Shown: positions 1 through 8,103 of the stretch, piece after piece
Numbering within the stretch: the stretch's first letter is position 1
How the letters are laid out: every line of letters begins with the position of its first letter
Translations under genes and position numbers: made by a program
Origin: JAOUEA01 sp041287635
Lineage (GTDB): Bacteria > Actinomycetota > UBA4738 > HRBIN12
Assembly: GCA_041287635.1 (NCBI GenBank)
Contig: JBGGNG010000003.1
Coordinates: 1-64,000, forward strand
Direction of reading: 5' to 3'
Length of the DNA: 64,000 nucleotides
The notes under the pieces: model-generated
Seen by the model: the letters and a program-made list of their open reading frames with translations, nothing else
The model's database searches: none
Told to the model about the DNA's origin: nothing

Positions 1-2285
1 TCGCCACGCTCGAGCGTGATCGCGAGACCTAGGATCGCCGCGAGGGGCGTGCGGAGGTCGTGTGAGACCGCCTGCAGGAACGTGTTCTTCATCTCGTCGA
101 GCGAGCGGAGCCGTTGCGTCGCCTCACGCTCGACGGCCAGCGCTCGCTCGAGCTGTGCCTGGGATTCCTTGCGCTCGGTCACGTCGAGCAGGAACCCCTG
201 CCAGTAGGGAGGCTTCCCGGGCAGTTCCACCTGGCGGGCCTCATCCTGCACCCACACGATCCGACCGTCCTTCGCGATCATCCGGTACTCCATCGAGAAG
301 TGGCCGTCCCCGGTGATGTTGCTCTCTGCGTCCGCCGAGAGCACCCGTTCCCGGTCATCCGGATGGATGATCGATCGCCAGAGGGTCGGATCGGCTTGGA
401 TGTCCTCGAGCGTGTAGCCGATCAGGTCCGTGTTCCCCGGTGCGATGTAGGTGGTGAACGAGATCGCCGGATCCTCGGGGTCGATCTCCTGGGTGTAGAA
501 AATCGCCTGGTTCTGCTCCACGATCGTGCGGAACTTCAGCTCTGCGTCGCGGAGCCGTTCCTCCGCCGCTTTCCGCTCGGTGATGTCGACCAGGAATCCC
601 TGCCAGAAGCCCTCCTCGTCGGGCTCGGCCACGAACGTAGCCTCGTCGTGCACCCAGATCCATGTGCCGTCGGTGTGACGGAATCGGTAGTCGAGCGTGT
701 ACGGCTCCTTCGTCTCGTTGGATCGGTCGTCGGCGTCGTACACGAGGGCCTGGTCATCGATGTGGATCCGGTCTCGCCAGAAGTTGGGCGTCCAGGTCCA
801 GACATCGGGTGTGTATCCGAAGAGATCCTCGACCTGGGGGCTGATGTAGAACCTCGCCGGATCACCTTCCGGAGATTCACGGTAGACGACCGCCGGGATG
901 TGCTCGATCAATGCCCGGTGCCGTTGCTCGGCCTGACGGAGCTGGTCCTCGGCGTGCTTGCGCTCGGTCACGTCCAGCATCACCCCCTGCCAGTAGAGAG
1001 GTTTGCCGAACGCGTCGTACACGACGACTGACTCGTCGTGGATCCATACCTCGCGGCCATCCTGGGCGAGCATCCGGTACTCCTGCTGGTACGCCTCGAG
1101 GGTGCCGTTCGTCCGCACACTCTCGGCCATCACTCGGTCGCGATCGTCGGGGTGGATCACCTCGAGCCAGAACCCCGGTGACTCCCAGGCCTGGATGGGG
1201 TACCCGAGGACCGCCTCGATCTGTGGGCTCAGGTAGCTGCTGACCGACGTCGGCTCGTAGTGCTCGACGATCGACTCGGTGTAGGTGATCGCCGGGGTTC
1301 GCTCCACGAGCAGGCGGTAGCGCTCCTCGGCCTGACGCACGCCTTCCTGGGCTTGCATGCGCTCCGTGATGTCGATCATGAACCCGAGGAAGTGATCGAG
1401 TTGCCCGTCGTCACGCAGAACCGGGGTCGACGTGTCGTGGATCCATCGGTAGACGCCGTCCGCCGCCTGCATCCGGTAGACCTCATCGAACGTCGAGACG
1501 TCGGCAGCCTCGAGCACCCCCGACGCCTCGAGCCTCGCCAGGTCGTCGGGGTGGATCAACGTGAACCAGAACGCGGGGTCGGCGAGGAACCGATCGGGTT
1601 CGTAGCCGAGGATCGCGCGAACCTGCGGGCTGACGAACTCCATGCGGACGTCGCCCGGCGCGACCACCGCGTCGACGTACGTGACGGCCGGGATGTGTTC
1701 GATCACCTGGCGCCAGCGCCGTTCCGCGACCCGACGTTCATCATCGACGCGTTGGCGGGATACCGCGGCGCCGATCAGCGTGGCCGCCGCGCGCAGAGCA
1801 TCGAGCTGGGAACTCCAACCTCGCTCGCGCTCGCAGTCCTCGAACCCGATCGTGCCCCACCACCGGTCCCCTTCGAAGATCGGGTGCTCGGCGATCGAGA
1901 CGACGCCGTGCGTCATGAACCCCAGTCGCTCCGCCTCGGGCAGGTCGGCGATGCGGCTCACGACGGGTTCTCCGCGCGCGAGGACCGCAGCCCACCGCGC
2001 GAGCCCGTCGTCCCACGAGGCCCCCTCGAGGGACGGCCCCCACCGCGGACCCACGCCCGGGGCGCACCATGCGTGGCGCATCGTGCCAAGCAGGCGACCG
2101 GTCGCGTCGGTGCGGTTCTCGATCACGAAGGACCGCGACGCCCACGCGGCAAGACCCATGCGCTCGAGCACCTCGTCTGCCGCTTCCCGCCAGTCGGCGG
2201 CGAGCAGGAGACGCTCGGCGGCGTCGGCGACCGCCTCGAGCACGGCGGCATGGCGCACGGGCTCGCCCGTGGCCGTATCCACCAT
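1..2285 (-). CDS. Multi-PAS sensor histidine kinase (3' end beyond window)
   Basis: Membrane-free sensor kinase, at least 761 residues, truncated by the window edge. It starts at ATG 2285 behind a GAGGAGGCGAC ribosome site. Residues about 5-165 look like a GAF domain. Four PAS/PAC repeats follow at about 180-315, 316-445, 446-575 and 576-705; each carries the IHPDD-type core (IHIDD in the third) and ends in an ITER or VTER stretch. A HisKA dimerisation segment then begins, with SHDLRTPLAAI placing the phospho-acceptor at His742; the ATPase domain lies outside. No transmembrane segment is visible, so a cytosolic sensor is likely. The ligand cannot be predicted. The gene order beyond the edge, including any partner regulator, is unknown. 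Confidence 0.9.
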   Translation of the reverse strand, partial: MVDTATGEPVRHAAVLEAVADAAERLLLAADWREAADEVLERMGLAAWASRSFVIENRTDATGRLLGTMRHAWCAPGVGPRWGPSLEGASWDDGLARWAAVLARGEPVVSRIADLPEAERLGFMTHGVVSIAEHPIFEGDRWWGTIGFEDCERERGWSSQLDALRAAATLIGAAVSRQRVDDERRVAERRWRQVIEHIPAVTYVDAVVAPGDVRMEFVSPQVRAILGYEPDRFLADPAFWFTLIHPDDLARLEASGVLEAADVSTFDEVYRMQAADGVYRWIHDTSTPVLRDDGQLDHFLGFMIDITERMQAQEGVRQAEERYRLLVERTPAITYTESIVEHYEPTSVSSYLSPQIEAVLGYPIQAWESPGFWLEVIHPDDRDRVMAESVRTNGTLEAYQQEYRMLAQDGREVWIHDESVVVYDAFGKPLYWQGVMLDVTERKHAEDQLRQAEQRHRALIEHIPAVVYRESPEGDPARFYISPQVEDLFGYTPDVWTWTPNFWRDRIHIDDQALVYDADDRSNETKEPYTLDYRFRHTDGTWIWVHDEATFVAEPDEEGFWQGFLVDITERKAAEERLRDAELKFRTIVEQNQAIFYTQEIDPEDPAISFTTYIAPGNTDLIGYTLEDIQADPTLWRSIIHPDDRERVLSADAESNITGDGHFSMEYRMIAKDGRIVWVQDEARQVELPGKPPYWQGFLLDVTERKESQAQLERALAVEREATQRLRSLDEMKNTFLQAVSHDLRTPLAAILGLAITLERG

Positions 2286-2394
2286 GTCGCCTCCTCTCGC
2301 ACGGTCCGCGATGCGCGCGCATACGGACAGAACCCCGAAGGGTCACATGTCGTGTATCGGCCGATGGTGGCCGGGGTGTAGGGCTTCCGACCCG

Positions 2395-3525
2395 TCAGGA
2401 AGGTTCGGGCACGAGGCCGGGTGCGGTTCCGGCGGAGGGCATCTCGCCGGACCCCGGCCATCTGGCGCGCGACTTCGCGGCCAGCTTGAACATCAACTCG
2501 ACCGCCTTCGGGTCCTCGGAGGCGGGCCGAGCCTCGACGACGCCGTCGGCGAGGGCCCGTCGCCAGATGTCCGCGCCCCGATCCGTCCGCACGATGGTGA
2601 GCGTCCAGCCCTCGGACTGACCGAGTCCGCCGAACGAGATGTCGGCGTGCTCTGCGGCGAAGTCGGGGCAGCGCAGGCACCCCGGCCGTGTGTACCGGTG
2701 GGCCTCCTTCAACGAGTACGTGTGCTCGTCGCCGTCGTCGGTGTAGAAGAGCAGCTTGCCCTTCACGTTCACCCGAACGAGATGGTCGAGATCGAGCCCC
2801 AGCTCGTTCTGAGCGATGTCGACCATGAGCCCGTCGTAGGTGAACGTCTTCGAACACAACAGCCCGAGCGTCCAAGCGATCTTCTTCCGCCACTTGTTCA
2901 CGCGGCGCGCCTCCATCGACCCTGTCACGCTCGCCTGGCAGCTCATGCCCACGAGCGCGACGTTCGACAGCCCCAACTCCGCGGCCTGCAGCAGGGCCAG
3001 CGGGTTCGCCGAGTAGGTGTAGCGGGAACCCGCCGTGTCGAGCACACCCTGCGCATCCATGACGACCGTGGGCTCGGCGTCCCATGGCCGCTCATCGGAG
3101 AGCTTGGATGTGCATGCTCCGTCGATCTCGCCGGTCGCCAGACCCCAGATCAGGAGGGCCGAGACCACGCCGCCGTCCTGGCCGCTCATCAGCGCCTCGG
3201 GCGCCGCGGCGCGCGCGAGCACGATCTCGCGGTGCTTGCCGATCACCTCGTCGGGTGTCCGCGCCATGCCGAACAGCGTCGTGTCGATCTCGGCTTCCCA
3301 GTCGCGGAACCGCGGACACGCGAGGGTGCAGAGCGAGCAACCCTTGTCGCCGTGGGAACAGCGGTCTGGTCCTTCGTCCTGCAGTTGGACAGGCAGGTTG
3401 TCCTCGTAGCCGAGCACGTTGAACGGACAGGCGACGATGCACGCCGTACACCCCGTGCAGAGCCCCGTGATCACGACCTCGTCGTAGAGGTGCTTCCACT
3501 GGGTCTTGTCGGTGGGCGCCGGCAT
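2395..3525 (-). CDS. Coenzyme F420 hydrogenase/dehydrogenase beta-subunit family protein (FrhB-like)
   Basis: A 376-residue iron-sulfur flavoprotein of the FrhB/FdhB family, which passes electrons between coenzyme F420 and Fe-S or flavin centres. The N-terminus holds ferredoxin-like Cys clusters (CTGCTACIVACPF and, after a gap, CSHGDKGCSLCTLACP). The mid-region has the family's GGVVSALL and GMSCQ motifs, and further Cys occur in CLRCPDF. The start at ATG 3525 is preferred over the ATG 12 nt upstream because a TATGCT hexamer lies 7 nt before it and overlaps the upstream candidate. It stands alone between the kinase and a divergent cupredoxin gene, so its partner dehydrogenase is not evident. 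The family assignment is firm; the substrate is not. Confidence 0.88.
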   Translation of the reverse strand: MPAPTDKTQWKHLYDEVVITGLCTGCTACIVACPFNVLGYEDNLPVQLQDEGPDRCSHGDKGCSLCTLACPRFRDWEAEIDTTLFGMARTPDEVIGKHREIVLARAAAPEALMSGQDGGVVSALLIWGLATGEIDGACTSKLSDERPWDAEPTVVMDAQGVLDTAGSRYTYSANPLALLQAAELGLSNVALVGMSCQASVTGSMEARRVNKWRKKIAWTLGLLCSKTFTYDGLMVDIAQNELGLDLDHLVRVNVKGKLLFYTDDGDEHTYSLKEAHRYTRPGCLRCPDFAAEHADISFGGLGQSEGWTLTIVRTDRGADIWRRALADGVVEARPASEDPKAVELMFKLAAKSRARWPGSGEMPSAGTAPGLVPEPS

Positions 3526-3532
3526 CGGCGGC

Positions 3533-3538
3533 AGCATA
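3533..3538 (-). promoter_or_regulatory. Leaderless -10 hexamer for FrhB-like gene
   Basis: TATGCT on the minus strand ends 7 nt before ATG 3525. The spacing fits transcription beginning at or next to the start codon. No clear -35 is seen. Confidence 0.45.
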
Positions 3539-3592
3539 GCCCACGGTGTCGCCTCGACCTCCTCGTGCGTCGCGGCTCAGGCGCTCCTGGGA

Positions 3593-3598
3593 TAGGCT
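3593..3598 (+). promoter_or_regulatory. Candidate -10 for cupredoxin lipoprotein
   Basis: TAGGCT lies about 48 nt before the ATG at 3647, leaving a leader that includes the GAGGAGGGA ribosome site. Confidence 0.4.
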
Positions 3599-3646
3599 CG
3601 GTCGTCAAGCGCCTCGGACGGTCGGTGCAAGCGAGGAGGGAGACCG

Positions 3647-4039
3647 ATGGACCTACCACGCGTTCGGCTGACCATGCTGTTCGCGGTAGTCATCGCGGCG
3701 ACCCTGGTCCTCGGGGCGTGTTCGAGCGACTCGGACGGAGGCGACTCAGACACCACGGAGACCGAGTCGGATGTCGGCGATCTCGCGCCCGGGTCGGCCG
3801 CGATCAACATCGTCGACCTCACGTTCGAACCCACCACGATCACGGTCGCCGCCGGATCGACCGATATCGCGATCACGAACGCCGACACAGTCGACCATAC
3901 GTTCACGCTCGACGACGACACCGTCGATGCGGCGGTCTCCGCGGGTCAGAACATCACCGTCACCGTCGATCTGTCGGCGTCGGTGGGGTTCCACTGCGAG
4001 ATCCACCCCTCCATGACGGGAACCCTGCAGGTCGCGTGA
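3647..4039 (+). CDS. Cupredoxin-domain lipoprotein 1
   Basis: A 130-residue exported blue-copper-like protein. A signal peptide ends in a lipobox, LGAC, with the lipidated Cys25. An acidic low-complexity tether (about 26-48) leads to a single cupredoxin domain at about 50-130. The type-1 copper ligands are visible as His84 (VDHTF), Cys117, His120 and Met123 (FHCEIHPSM). The ribosome site GAGGAGGG sits just before the ATG. It should act as an extracytoplasmic single-electron carrier anchored to the membrane. It is the first of three cupredoxins in this window, close in design to the one at 28315-28704. The redox partners are unknown. Confidence 0.88.
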   Translation: MDLPRVRLTMLFAVVIAATLVLGACSSDSDGGDSDTTETESDVGDLAPGSAAINIVDLTFEPTTITVAAGSTDIAITNADTVDHTFTLDDDTVDAAVSAGQNITVTVDLSASVGFHCEIHPSMTGTLQVA

Positions 4040-4063
4040 CGCCGGGGCGAGGCGTCGAACGGC

Positions 4064-4414
4064 TCAGATGCTGAAGGAATCACCGCAGGCGCACTCGTGC
4101 TTGGCCTGCGGGTTCACCATCCTCAGCCCGCCGTCCATCATCGAGTCGTTGAACTCGAGCGTGGATCCGGTGACGATCGGCGCGCTCGCCGCGTCGATCA
4201 GCACCTTGAAGCCCCCCGGCCCCTCGGCGACGTGGTCCCCTTCGGCCGGTGCGTCCTCGAGCGTCAGCGCGTAGCTGAACCCCGAACACCCACCCGCCGT
4301 CACCCGGACGCGCAGGGCGGCGTCGGGCCGGCCATCACGCTCGGCCAGCGCGCGCGCCTTCGCGGCCGCGGCGTCGGTGATCGTGATCAGGGGCGTGGTG
4401 GCGTCGGTGTCCAT
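4064..4414 (-). CDS. erpA: A-type iron-sulfur cluster carrier (ErpA/IscA family)
   Basis: A 116-residue HesB/IscA-family protein that receives and delivers Fe-S clusters to apo-enzymes. The three family cysteines are present: one in GGCSGFSY mid-protein and the CAC pair near the C-terminus (HECACGDSF). The overall length is typical of ErpA. ATG 4414 is chosen over a GTG two codons upstream because TATCCT lies 7 nt before it. It is a single gene downstream of the divergent cupredoxin and next to the M20 deacylase. ErpA and other A-type carriers cannot be told apart with certainty by sequence alone, so the symbol is provisional. Confidence 0.88.
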   Translation of the reverse strand: MDTDATTPLITITDAAAAKARALAERDGRPDAALRVRVTAGGCSGFSYALTLEDAPAEGDHVAEGPGGFKVLIDAASAPIVTGSTLEFNDSMMDGGLRMVNPQAKHECACGDSFSI

Positions 4415-4421
4415 CCCCACA

Positions 4422-4427
4422 AGGATA
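4422..4427 (-). promoter_or_regulatory. Leaderless -10 hexamer for erpA
   Basis: TATCCT on the minus strand is 7 nt from ATG 4414, which selects that start over the upstream GTG. Confidence 0.45.
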
Positions 4428-4455
4428 CGCGGGAGCGCGACGTCCGATGCGAATC

Positions 4456-5643
4456 CTAGGCGAGCGAGGCAGCGAACATGCGTACGTAGGCCCTCGCCCC
4501 GGCGACGAGCTCATCGACCGGCACCCACTCGTCGGCGGTGTGGGCCACCGTGAGCGAGCCTGGACCGCAGATCACGGTCGGGATGTCCGCCTGGTTGATG
4601 TAGAAGCGCGCATCGGTGATCCCCGTGAATCCCACCAGGTCGGGCGCGGTGCCCGTCGTCGCCCGGACGGCCTCGACCGCGATCCGCGCGATGTCGGTAT
4701 CGGGCGATGCCTCGGCGGCGTCGGTCCACTCCCGGAGCAGAACCTCGATCTCGACCTCGGAGTGCTCGCTCCGCAGCGAGTCGACGATCGTCAGGAACGG
4801 TGCCCGCACCGCGTCAGGGTCGGTCTCGCCGGGCACGATACGCCGGTCGATGTCGACCGCACACCGGTCCGGCACGACGTTGGGGGCGCTGCCCCCTTCG
4901 ATGATGGCGGCGTTGACCGTCGGGCGACCCACGAGCGGGTGTTCGATGTCGGGGAGCACTTCGGGCAGCCGCAGCAGGAACCGGGCCATCGACGTGATCG
5001 CGTTCACGCCTCGGTGAGGCTGCGAGCCATGGGCTGCCTTCCCGAAGGCTGTGGCCGTGAACCATGCGCCCCCTCGCTCGGCGAGCCCGACCTGCAGCTC
5101 ACTCGGTTCACCCACGATCGCGGCGTCCTGGGTCAGCAGGCCACGTTCCCAGAGCACCCTCGTGCCGTGCACGCCGGCGAGCTCCTCGTCGGCCGCCAGG
5201 TGGAAGACGAGCGACCCGGCCAGCGGCGTGCCGGCCCGACGCAGCGCCGACGCCGCAGCGAGGGCGGCCCCGATCGGACCCTTCATGTCCGCGGCGCCGC
5301 GGCCGACGAGGCGACCGTCGTCGTCGATGTCTCCGGCCCACGGATCGTGCCGCCATGTGTCGAGGGAACCCGCAGGCACGACGTCGAGGTGGCCGTTCCA
5401 CGCGAGGCTGGGCCCCTTCTCGGTGCCGAGCGATGCCACCACGCTTGGGCGCCCCGCTTCCGAACGAACGATCTCGGGCTTCGCTCCCACTCCTGTGAGG
5501 ATGTCGCTCGCGACGGCCGCCGCCCGATCCTCCGTGCCGCCCGGGTTCTCGCTCTTCGCGGCGATCAGTGCGCGCGTGTAGGCGAGCACCTCGTCGGGAT
5601 CGACGGCGGCCGCGGCGGCGTCGAGCACGGCCTCCTCTACCAT
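4456..5643 (-). CDS. M20-family amidohydrolase/deacylase (ArgE/DapE-like)
   Basis: A 395-residue zinc-dependent M20 peptidase-family protein of the ArgE/DapE/ACY1 group, which removes acyl groups from N-acyl amino acids or related amides. The metal-site motifs are visible in order: WNGHLDVVP (first His and Asp), GRGAADMKG (bridging Asp), AADEE (catalytic Glu and metal Glu) and a C-terminal TVICGPGS with AHTADEWV supplying the last His. A dimerisation (lid) domain lies between. Its ATG at 5643 is within an 8-nt spacer of the divergent Nudix gene. The TAGCAT hexamer 8 nt upstream supports a leaderless transcript. The natural substrate is not determined. Confidence 0.88.
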   Translation of the reverse strand: MVEEAVLDAAAAAVDPDEVLAYTRALIAAKSENPGGTEDRAAAVASDILTGVGAKPEIVRSEAGRPSVVASLGTEKGPSLAWNGHLDVVPAGSLDTWRHDPWAGDIDDDGRLVGRGAADMKGPIGAALAAASALRRAGTPLAGSLVFHLAADEELAGVHGTRVLWERGLLTQDAAIVGEPSELQVGLAERGGAWFTATAFGKAAHGSQPHRGVNAITSMARFLLRLPEVLPDIEHPLVGRPTVNAAIIEGGSAPNVVPDRCAVDIDRRIVPGETDPDAVRAPFLTIVDSLRSEHSEVEIEVLLREWTDAAEASPDTDIARIAVEAVRATTGTAPDLVGFTGITDARFYINQADIPTVICGPGSLTVAHTADEWVPVDELVAGARAYVRMFAASLA

Positions 5644-5657
5644 GGCGCGCGATGCTA
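5638..5657. promoter_or_regulatory. Interlocked divergent leaderless promoters (M20 / Nudix)
   Basis: The 20-bp stretch TACCATGGCGCGCGATGCTA is close to a perfect dyad. Read on the plus strand, TACCAT lies 8 nt before the Nudix ATG at 5652. Read on the minus strand, TAGCAT lies 8 nt before the M20 ATG at 5643. Each candidate -10 therefore contains the other gene's start codon. The hexamers and spacing are seen directly; promoter function is inferred. Confidence 0.5.
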
Positions 5658-6233
5658 CACGCCGATGCGCTCGCGTCGCTCGCCGCTTCGCTCGACGACG
5701 ACCCGTCGCCGTCGCCCGGGGCCGACGACCGCCTCGCGGCGGTGCTCGCCCCGATCGTGCTCGAGCCGGCCCCGGCTCTCGTGTTCACGGTGCGCGCGGC
5801 CGCGCTCTCGCGTCACGCCGGGGAGATCTCCTTCCCGGGAGGGTTGCAGGATCCGGGTGAGACCCTCGCCGAGACCGCGTTGCGGGAGGCGCATGAGGAG
5901 ATCGGGCTCGATCCGGCCCTGCCCCGTCTGCTCGGCGCCTTGCCCCCCGTGCACACGTTCGTGAGTGGCATCCTCGTGGTGCCGTTCGTCGGCGCGATCG
6001 ACCGCGCACCGGCGTTCACGCTGAACGAGGCCGAGATCGACGAGGTGCTGGTGTTCGGCATCGAACGCCTCGCGTCGGCCGAGCGGACGGTGAGCTATGA
6101 CCGCCCGGACGGGCACACCTGGCGAGGGTTCGCGTACGAGCTCGAGGGACACACCGTGTGGGGAGCGACCGGATGGATGCTCCACACGTTGCTGGAGACG
6201 ATCAGGGAGGAGACAACGTGGCCGATGCCGTGA
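5652..6233 (+). CDS. Nudix hydrolase, CoA pyrophosphatase-like
   Basis: A 193-residue Nudix enzyme resembling NUDT7/YeaB CoA diphosphatases, which split CoA and acyl-CoA to phosphopantetheine and 3',5'-ADP. The full Nudix box (G-x5-E-x7-REUxEE-x-G) is seen, centred on residues about 62-85, including REAHEEIGL. Upstream is the SFPGG segment typical of the CoA-specific subgroup. The ATG at 5652 fits the family better than an upstream in-frame extension, which is Arg-rich. Its 3' end overlaps the CoA-binding gene by 16 nt, and together they suggest a CoA-related operon. Substrate specificity is inferred from family resemblance. Confidence 0.87.
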   Translation: MLHADALASLAASLDDDPSPSPGADDRLAAVLAPIVLEPAPALVFTVRAAALSRHAGEISFPGGLQDPGETLAETALREAHEEIGLDPALPRLLGALPPVHTFVSGILVVPFVGAIDRAPAFTLNEAEIDEVLVFGIERLASAERTVSYDRPDGHTWRGFAYELEGHTVWGATGWMLHTLLETIREETTWPMP

Positions 6234-6664
6234 ACGCGGTGGCTCCGGAGGATCGAGAGCTGCGCATCCTGTTGGGGGAGGCCCGCACGATCGCCGTGGT
6301 GGGGCTGTCGTCGAGGCCCGGGCGTCCGTCGCTCGACGTCGCCGCGTACCTGCAACAGCGTGGCTACCGCATCGTGCCCGTGAACCCCCGGGAGACCGAG
6401 GTGCTCGGTGAACGAGCCTATCCGTCGTTGCGTGACATCCCCGAGGACCTGGCGATCGACGTGGTGGACGTGTTCCGCCGCGCGGAGGACACGCCGCCGA
6501 TCGCGAGCGACGCCGTCGCGATCGGCGCGAAGGTGCTGTGGCTGCAGGACGGCATCGTGAACGAGGAGGCGTACCGCATCGCCACCGAGGCGGGCCTCGA
6601 GGTCATCATGGGCGTGTGCATCAGGCGCACCGACCAACGACTGCATCGGGAGGGGACCGCATGA
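6218..6664 (+). CDS. CoA-binding domain protein (YccU-like)
   Basis: A 148-residue protein made almost entirely of one CoA-binding Rossmann-like domain. The nucleotide-binding loop is TIAVVGLSSRPGRPS near the N-terminus. Mid-domain motifs VPVNPRE and LWLQDGIVNEEA match the YccU/COG1832 family. GTG 6218 is selected because GGGAGGAGA lies just upstream, inside the end of the Nudix gene (16-nt overlap). The next gene begins in its stop codon. It is likely a CoA or acyl-CoA sensor or carrier, but the family has no firmly known reaction. Function beyond CoA binding is not claimed. Confidence 0.85.
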   Translation: MADAVNAVAPEDRELRILLGEARTIAVVGLSSRPGRPSLDVAAYLQQRGYRIVPVNPRETEVLGERAYPSLRDIPEDLAIDVVDVFRRAEDTPPIASDAVAIGAKVLWLQDGIVNEEAYRIATEAGLEVIMGVCIRRTDQRLHREGTA

Positions 6665-6828
6665 CCGCGTGGGAGTACTTCGTCGCGCCGCTGCTCGAGC
6701 ACAACCCGGGAGAGATCCTGAACACGTTCGGCGACGACGGCTGGGAACTGGTCTCGGTCGTGGCGCAGTCGACGCCTTCGGGGGCGCGCTCCACGGTCGC
6801 CTACATGAAGCGGCCGAAGCTCGCCTGA
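6661..6828 (+). CDS. DUF4177-like small protein
   Basis: A 55-residue protein with ATGA overlap to the CoA-binding gene. It begins WEYFVAPLLE and contains GDDGWELVSVV, the pattern of DUF4177-type single-domain proteins; it ends in a basic MKRP. No membrane segment, signal or catalytic motif is present. Translational coupling to the gene before it is likely. The function is unknown. Confidence 0.72.
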   Translation: MTAWEYFVAPLLEHNPGEILNTFGDDGWELVSVVAQSTPSGARSTVAYMKRPKLA

Positions 6829-6832
6829 CCGC

Positions 6833-8047
6833 TCATCGATCGTCGCCGGGATCGCCTTTCCGGAGCCGGCGACCGGCCACGAACCGGGCGCCGAGCGCGC
6901 CCGCCAGCGCGGCGAGCGCGGCGACCGCGATCCACGGACGCAACGCGTCGCCGTCGTCCGCCGTGGCCACCACCTGCGGCGAGGGGGTGGCCGACGGTGA
7001 GTCGGGCCGCGCCGGGGTCGGGGCGGATCCGCTCATCCCCTCGAGGCGCAGGGTCCAGATCGAGTCCGCGGTGGCGACGTAGAGGGCATCGTCCCGCCCG
7101 AGCAGCACGTCGGTCACCCCCGCCGGGAACCGAGCGATCTCCTCGGCATCAACGGCGGTGTCCGCCGATGTGGGCACACGCCACAGTCGCCCGTCGAACG
7201 ATCCGAACCACAGGTCGCCGCCAGCGACCGCGCACCCGGTGAGGGCGATCGTGTCGCGAAAGACCAGGAGGGGATCGATGAACTCGTCTTCGTCGGAGAT
7301 GCCCGTGACCGCCGGCCAGCCGTAGTTTCCGCCCGGCTCGATCACGTTCACCTCGTCGTCGACGTCGGGGCCGTTCTCCGTCTCCCAGAGTGTCCCGGTC
7401 GCTGGATCGACGCAGAGGCCGAACGAGTTCCGGTGCCCGATCGACCAGACGGGGTTGTCGGGTCCGAACGGGTTGTCCGGTGGTACGTCCCCTGCGGCCG
7501 TCAGCCGCGCGATCTTGCCGCCGATATCGGTCTCGTCCTGGGCCCGATCCGCTTCGTGCGCCTCACCCAGGGCCACGAACAACGAGCCGTCGGCACCGAA
7601 CGCGAGATCCCCGCCGTTGTGGTAGCCGGCGACGGCGCTGATGCCGTCGAGGAGCGTCTCGGGCTGACCCTCGGCGACCGGACCGGCCGCCCGTACGCGG
7701 ACGAGCCGGTTCAGACCGTCCCTCGGGTCGGAGCGGTAGAGGTAGACCCACGGGTCGCGCTCGAAGTCCGGATGCACCGCGATGCCGAGCAATCCACGCT
7801 CCGCGTCGCCGATCACCGGAAGGGTGATGAAGGGCTGATCGACCAGCCGTCCATCTGGTGCGACGACCCGCACGTTGCCGGTCTCCTTCTCCGTGAACAG
7901 CAGCGTGCCGTCGGGCAGGAACGCCATGTTCGTCGGGAACGCGAGATCGTCGAGGAACGGCCGCGGCTCGAGACCCGCGGCCGCCGCCGGGGTGGCGAGG
8001 GTCGCAGCGATCAGGATCGTCGCGGCCGCGAGTCTGGCGTGGCGCAT
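6833..8047 (-). CDS. Exported glucose/sorbosone dehydrogenase-like PQQ protein
   Basis: A 404-residue protein of the GSDH (soluble PQQ glucose dehydrogenase-like) beta-propeller family. A signal peptide occupies about 1-23. The propeller spans about 25-330, with family motifs FPTNMAFLPDG, ERGLLGIAVHP, YHNGGDLAFG, IWSIGHRNSFGL-like SIGHRNSFGL and EPGGNYGWP. A Pro/Ser/Thr-rich linker (about 335-360) is followed by one transmembrane helix and a basic tail, so the propeller should be held outside the cell. PQQ dependence and the sugar substrate are inferred from the family. No PQQ synthesis genes are in the window. TACCGT lies 6 nt before the ATG, suggesting a leaderless start. Confidence 0.85.
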   Translation of the reverse strand: MRHARLAAATILIAATLATPAAAAGLEPRPFLDDLAFPTNMAFLPDGTLLFTEKETGNVRVVAPDGRLVDQPFITLPVIGDAERGLLGIAVHPDFERDPWVYLYRSDPRDGLNRLVRVRAAGPVAEGQPETLLDGISAVAGYHNGGDLAFGADGSLFVALGEAHEADRAQDETDIGGKIARLTAAGDVPPDNPFGPDNPVWSIGHRNSFGLCVDPATGTLWETENGPDVDDEVNVIEPGGNYGWPAVTGISDEDEFIDPLLVFRDTIALTGCAVAGGDLWFGSFDGRLWRVPTSADTAVDAEEIARFPAGVTDVLLGRDDALYVATADSIWTLRLEGMSGSAPTPARPDSPSATPSPQVVATADDGDALRPWIAVAALAALAGALGARFVAGRRLRKGDPGDDR

Positions 8048-8053
8048 CCATCG

Positions 8054-8059
8054 ACGGTA
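8054..8059 (-). promoter_or_regulatory. Leaderless -10 hexamer for GSDH-like gene
   Basis: TACCGT on the minus strand is 6 nt before ATG 8047. It is a weaker match than the others (only TAnnnT). Confidence 0.35.
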
Positions 8060-8103
8060 TCGCGAGATGGCACGATGGCGGGGTTCACGACGAGAGGGAC
8101 GCG

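Noticed and set aside
114..2381. Long plus-strand open frames opposite the sensor kinase
   Set aside because: They mirror the kinase's PAS domains in antisense and lack any family motif; the minus-strand product is a coherent PAS-HisKA protein.
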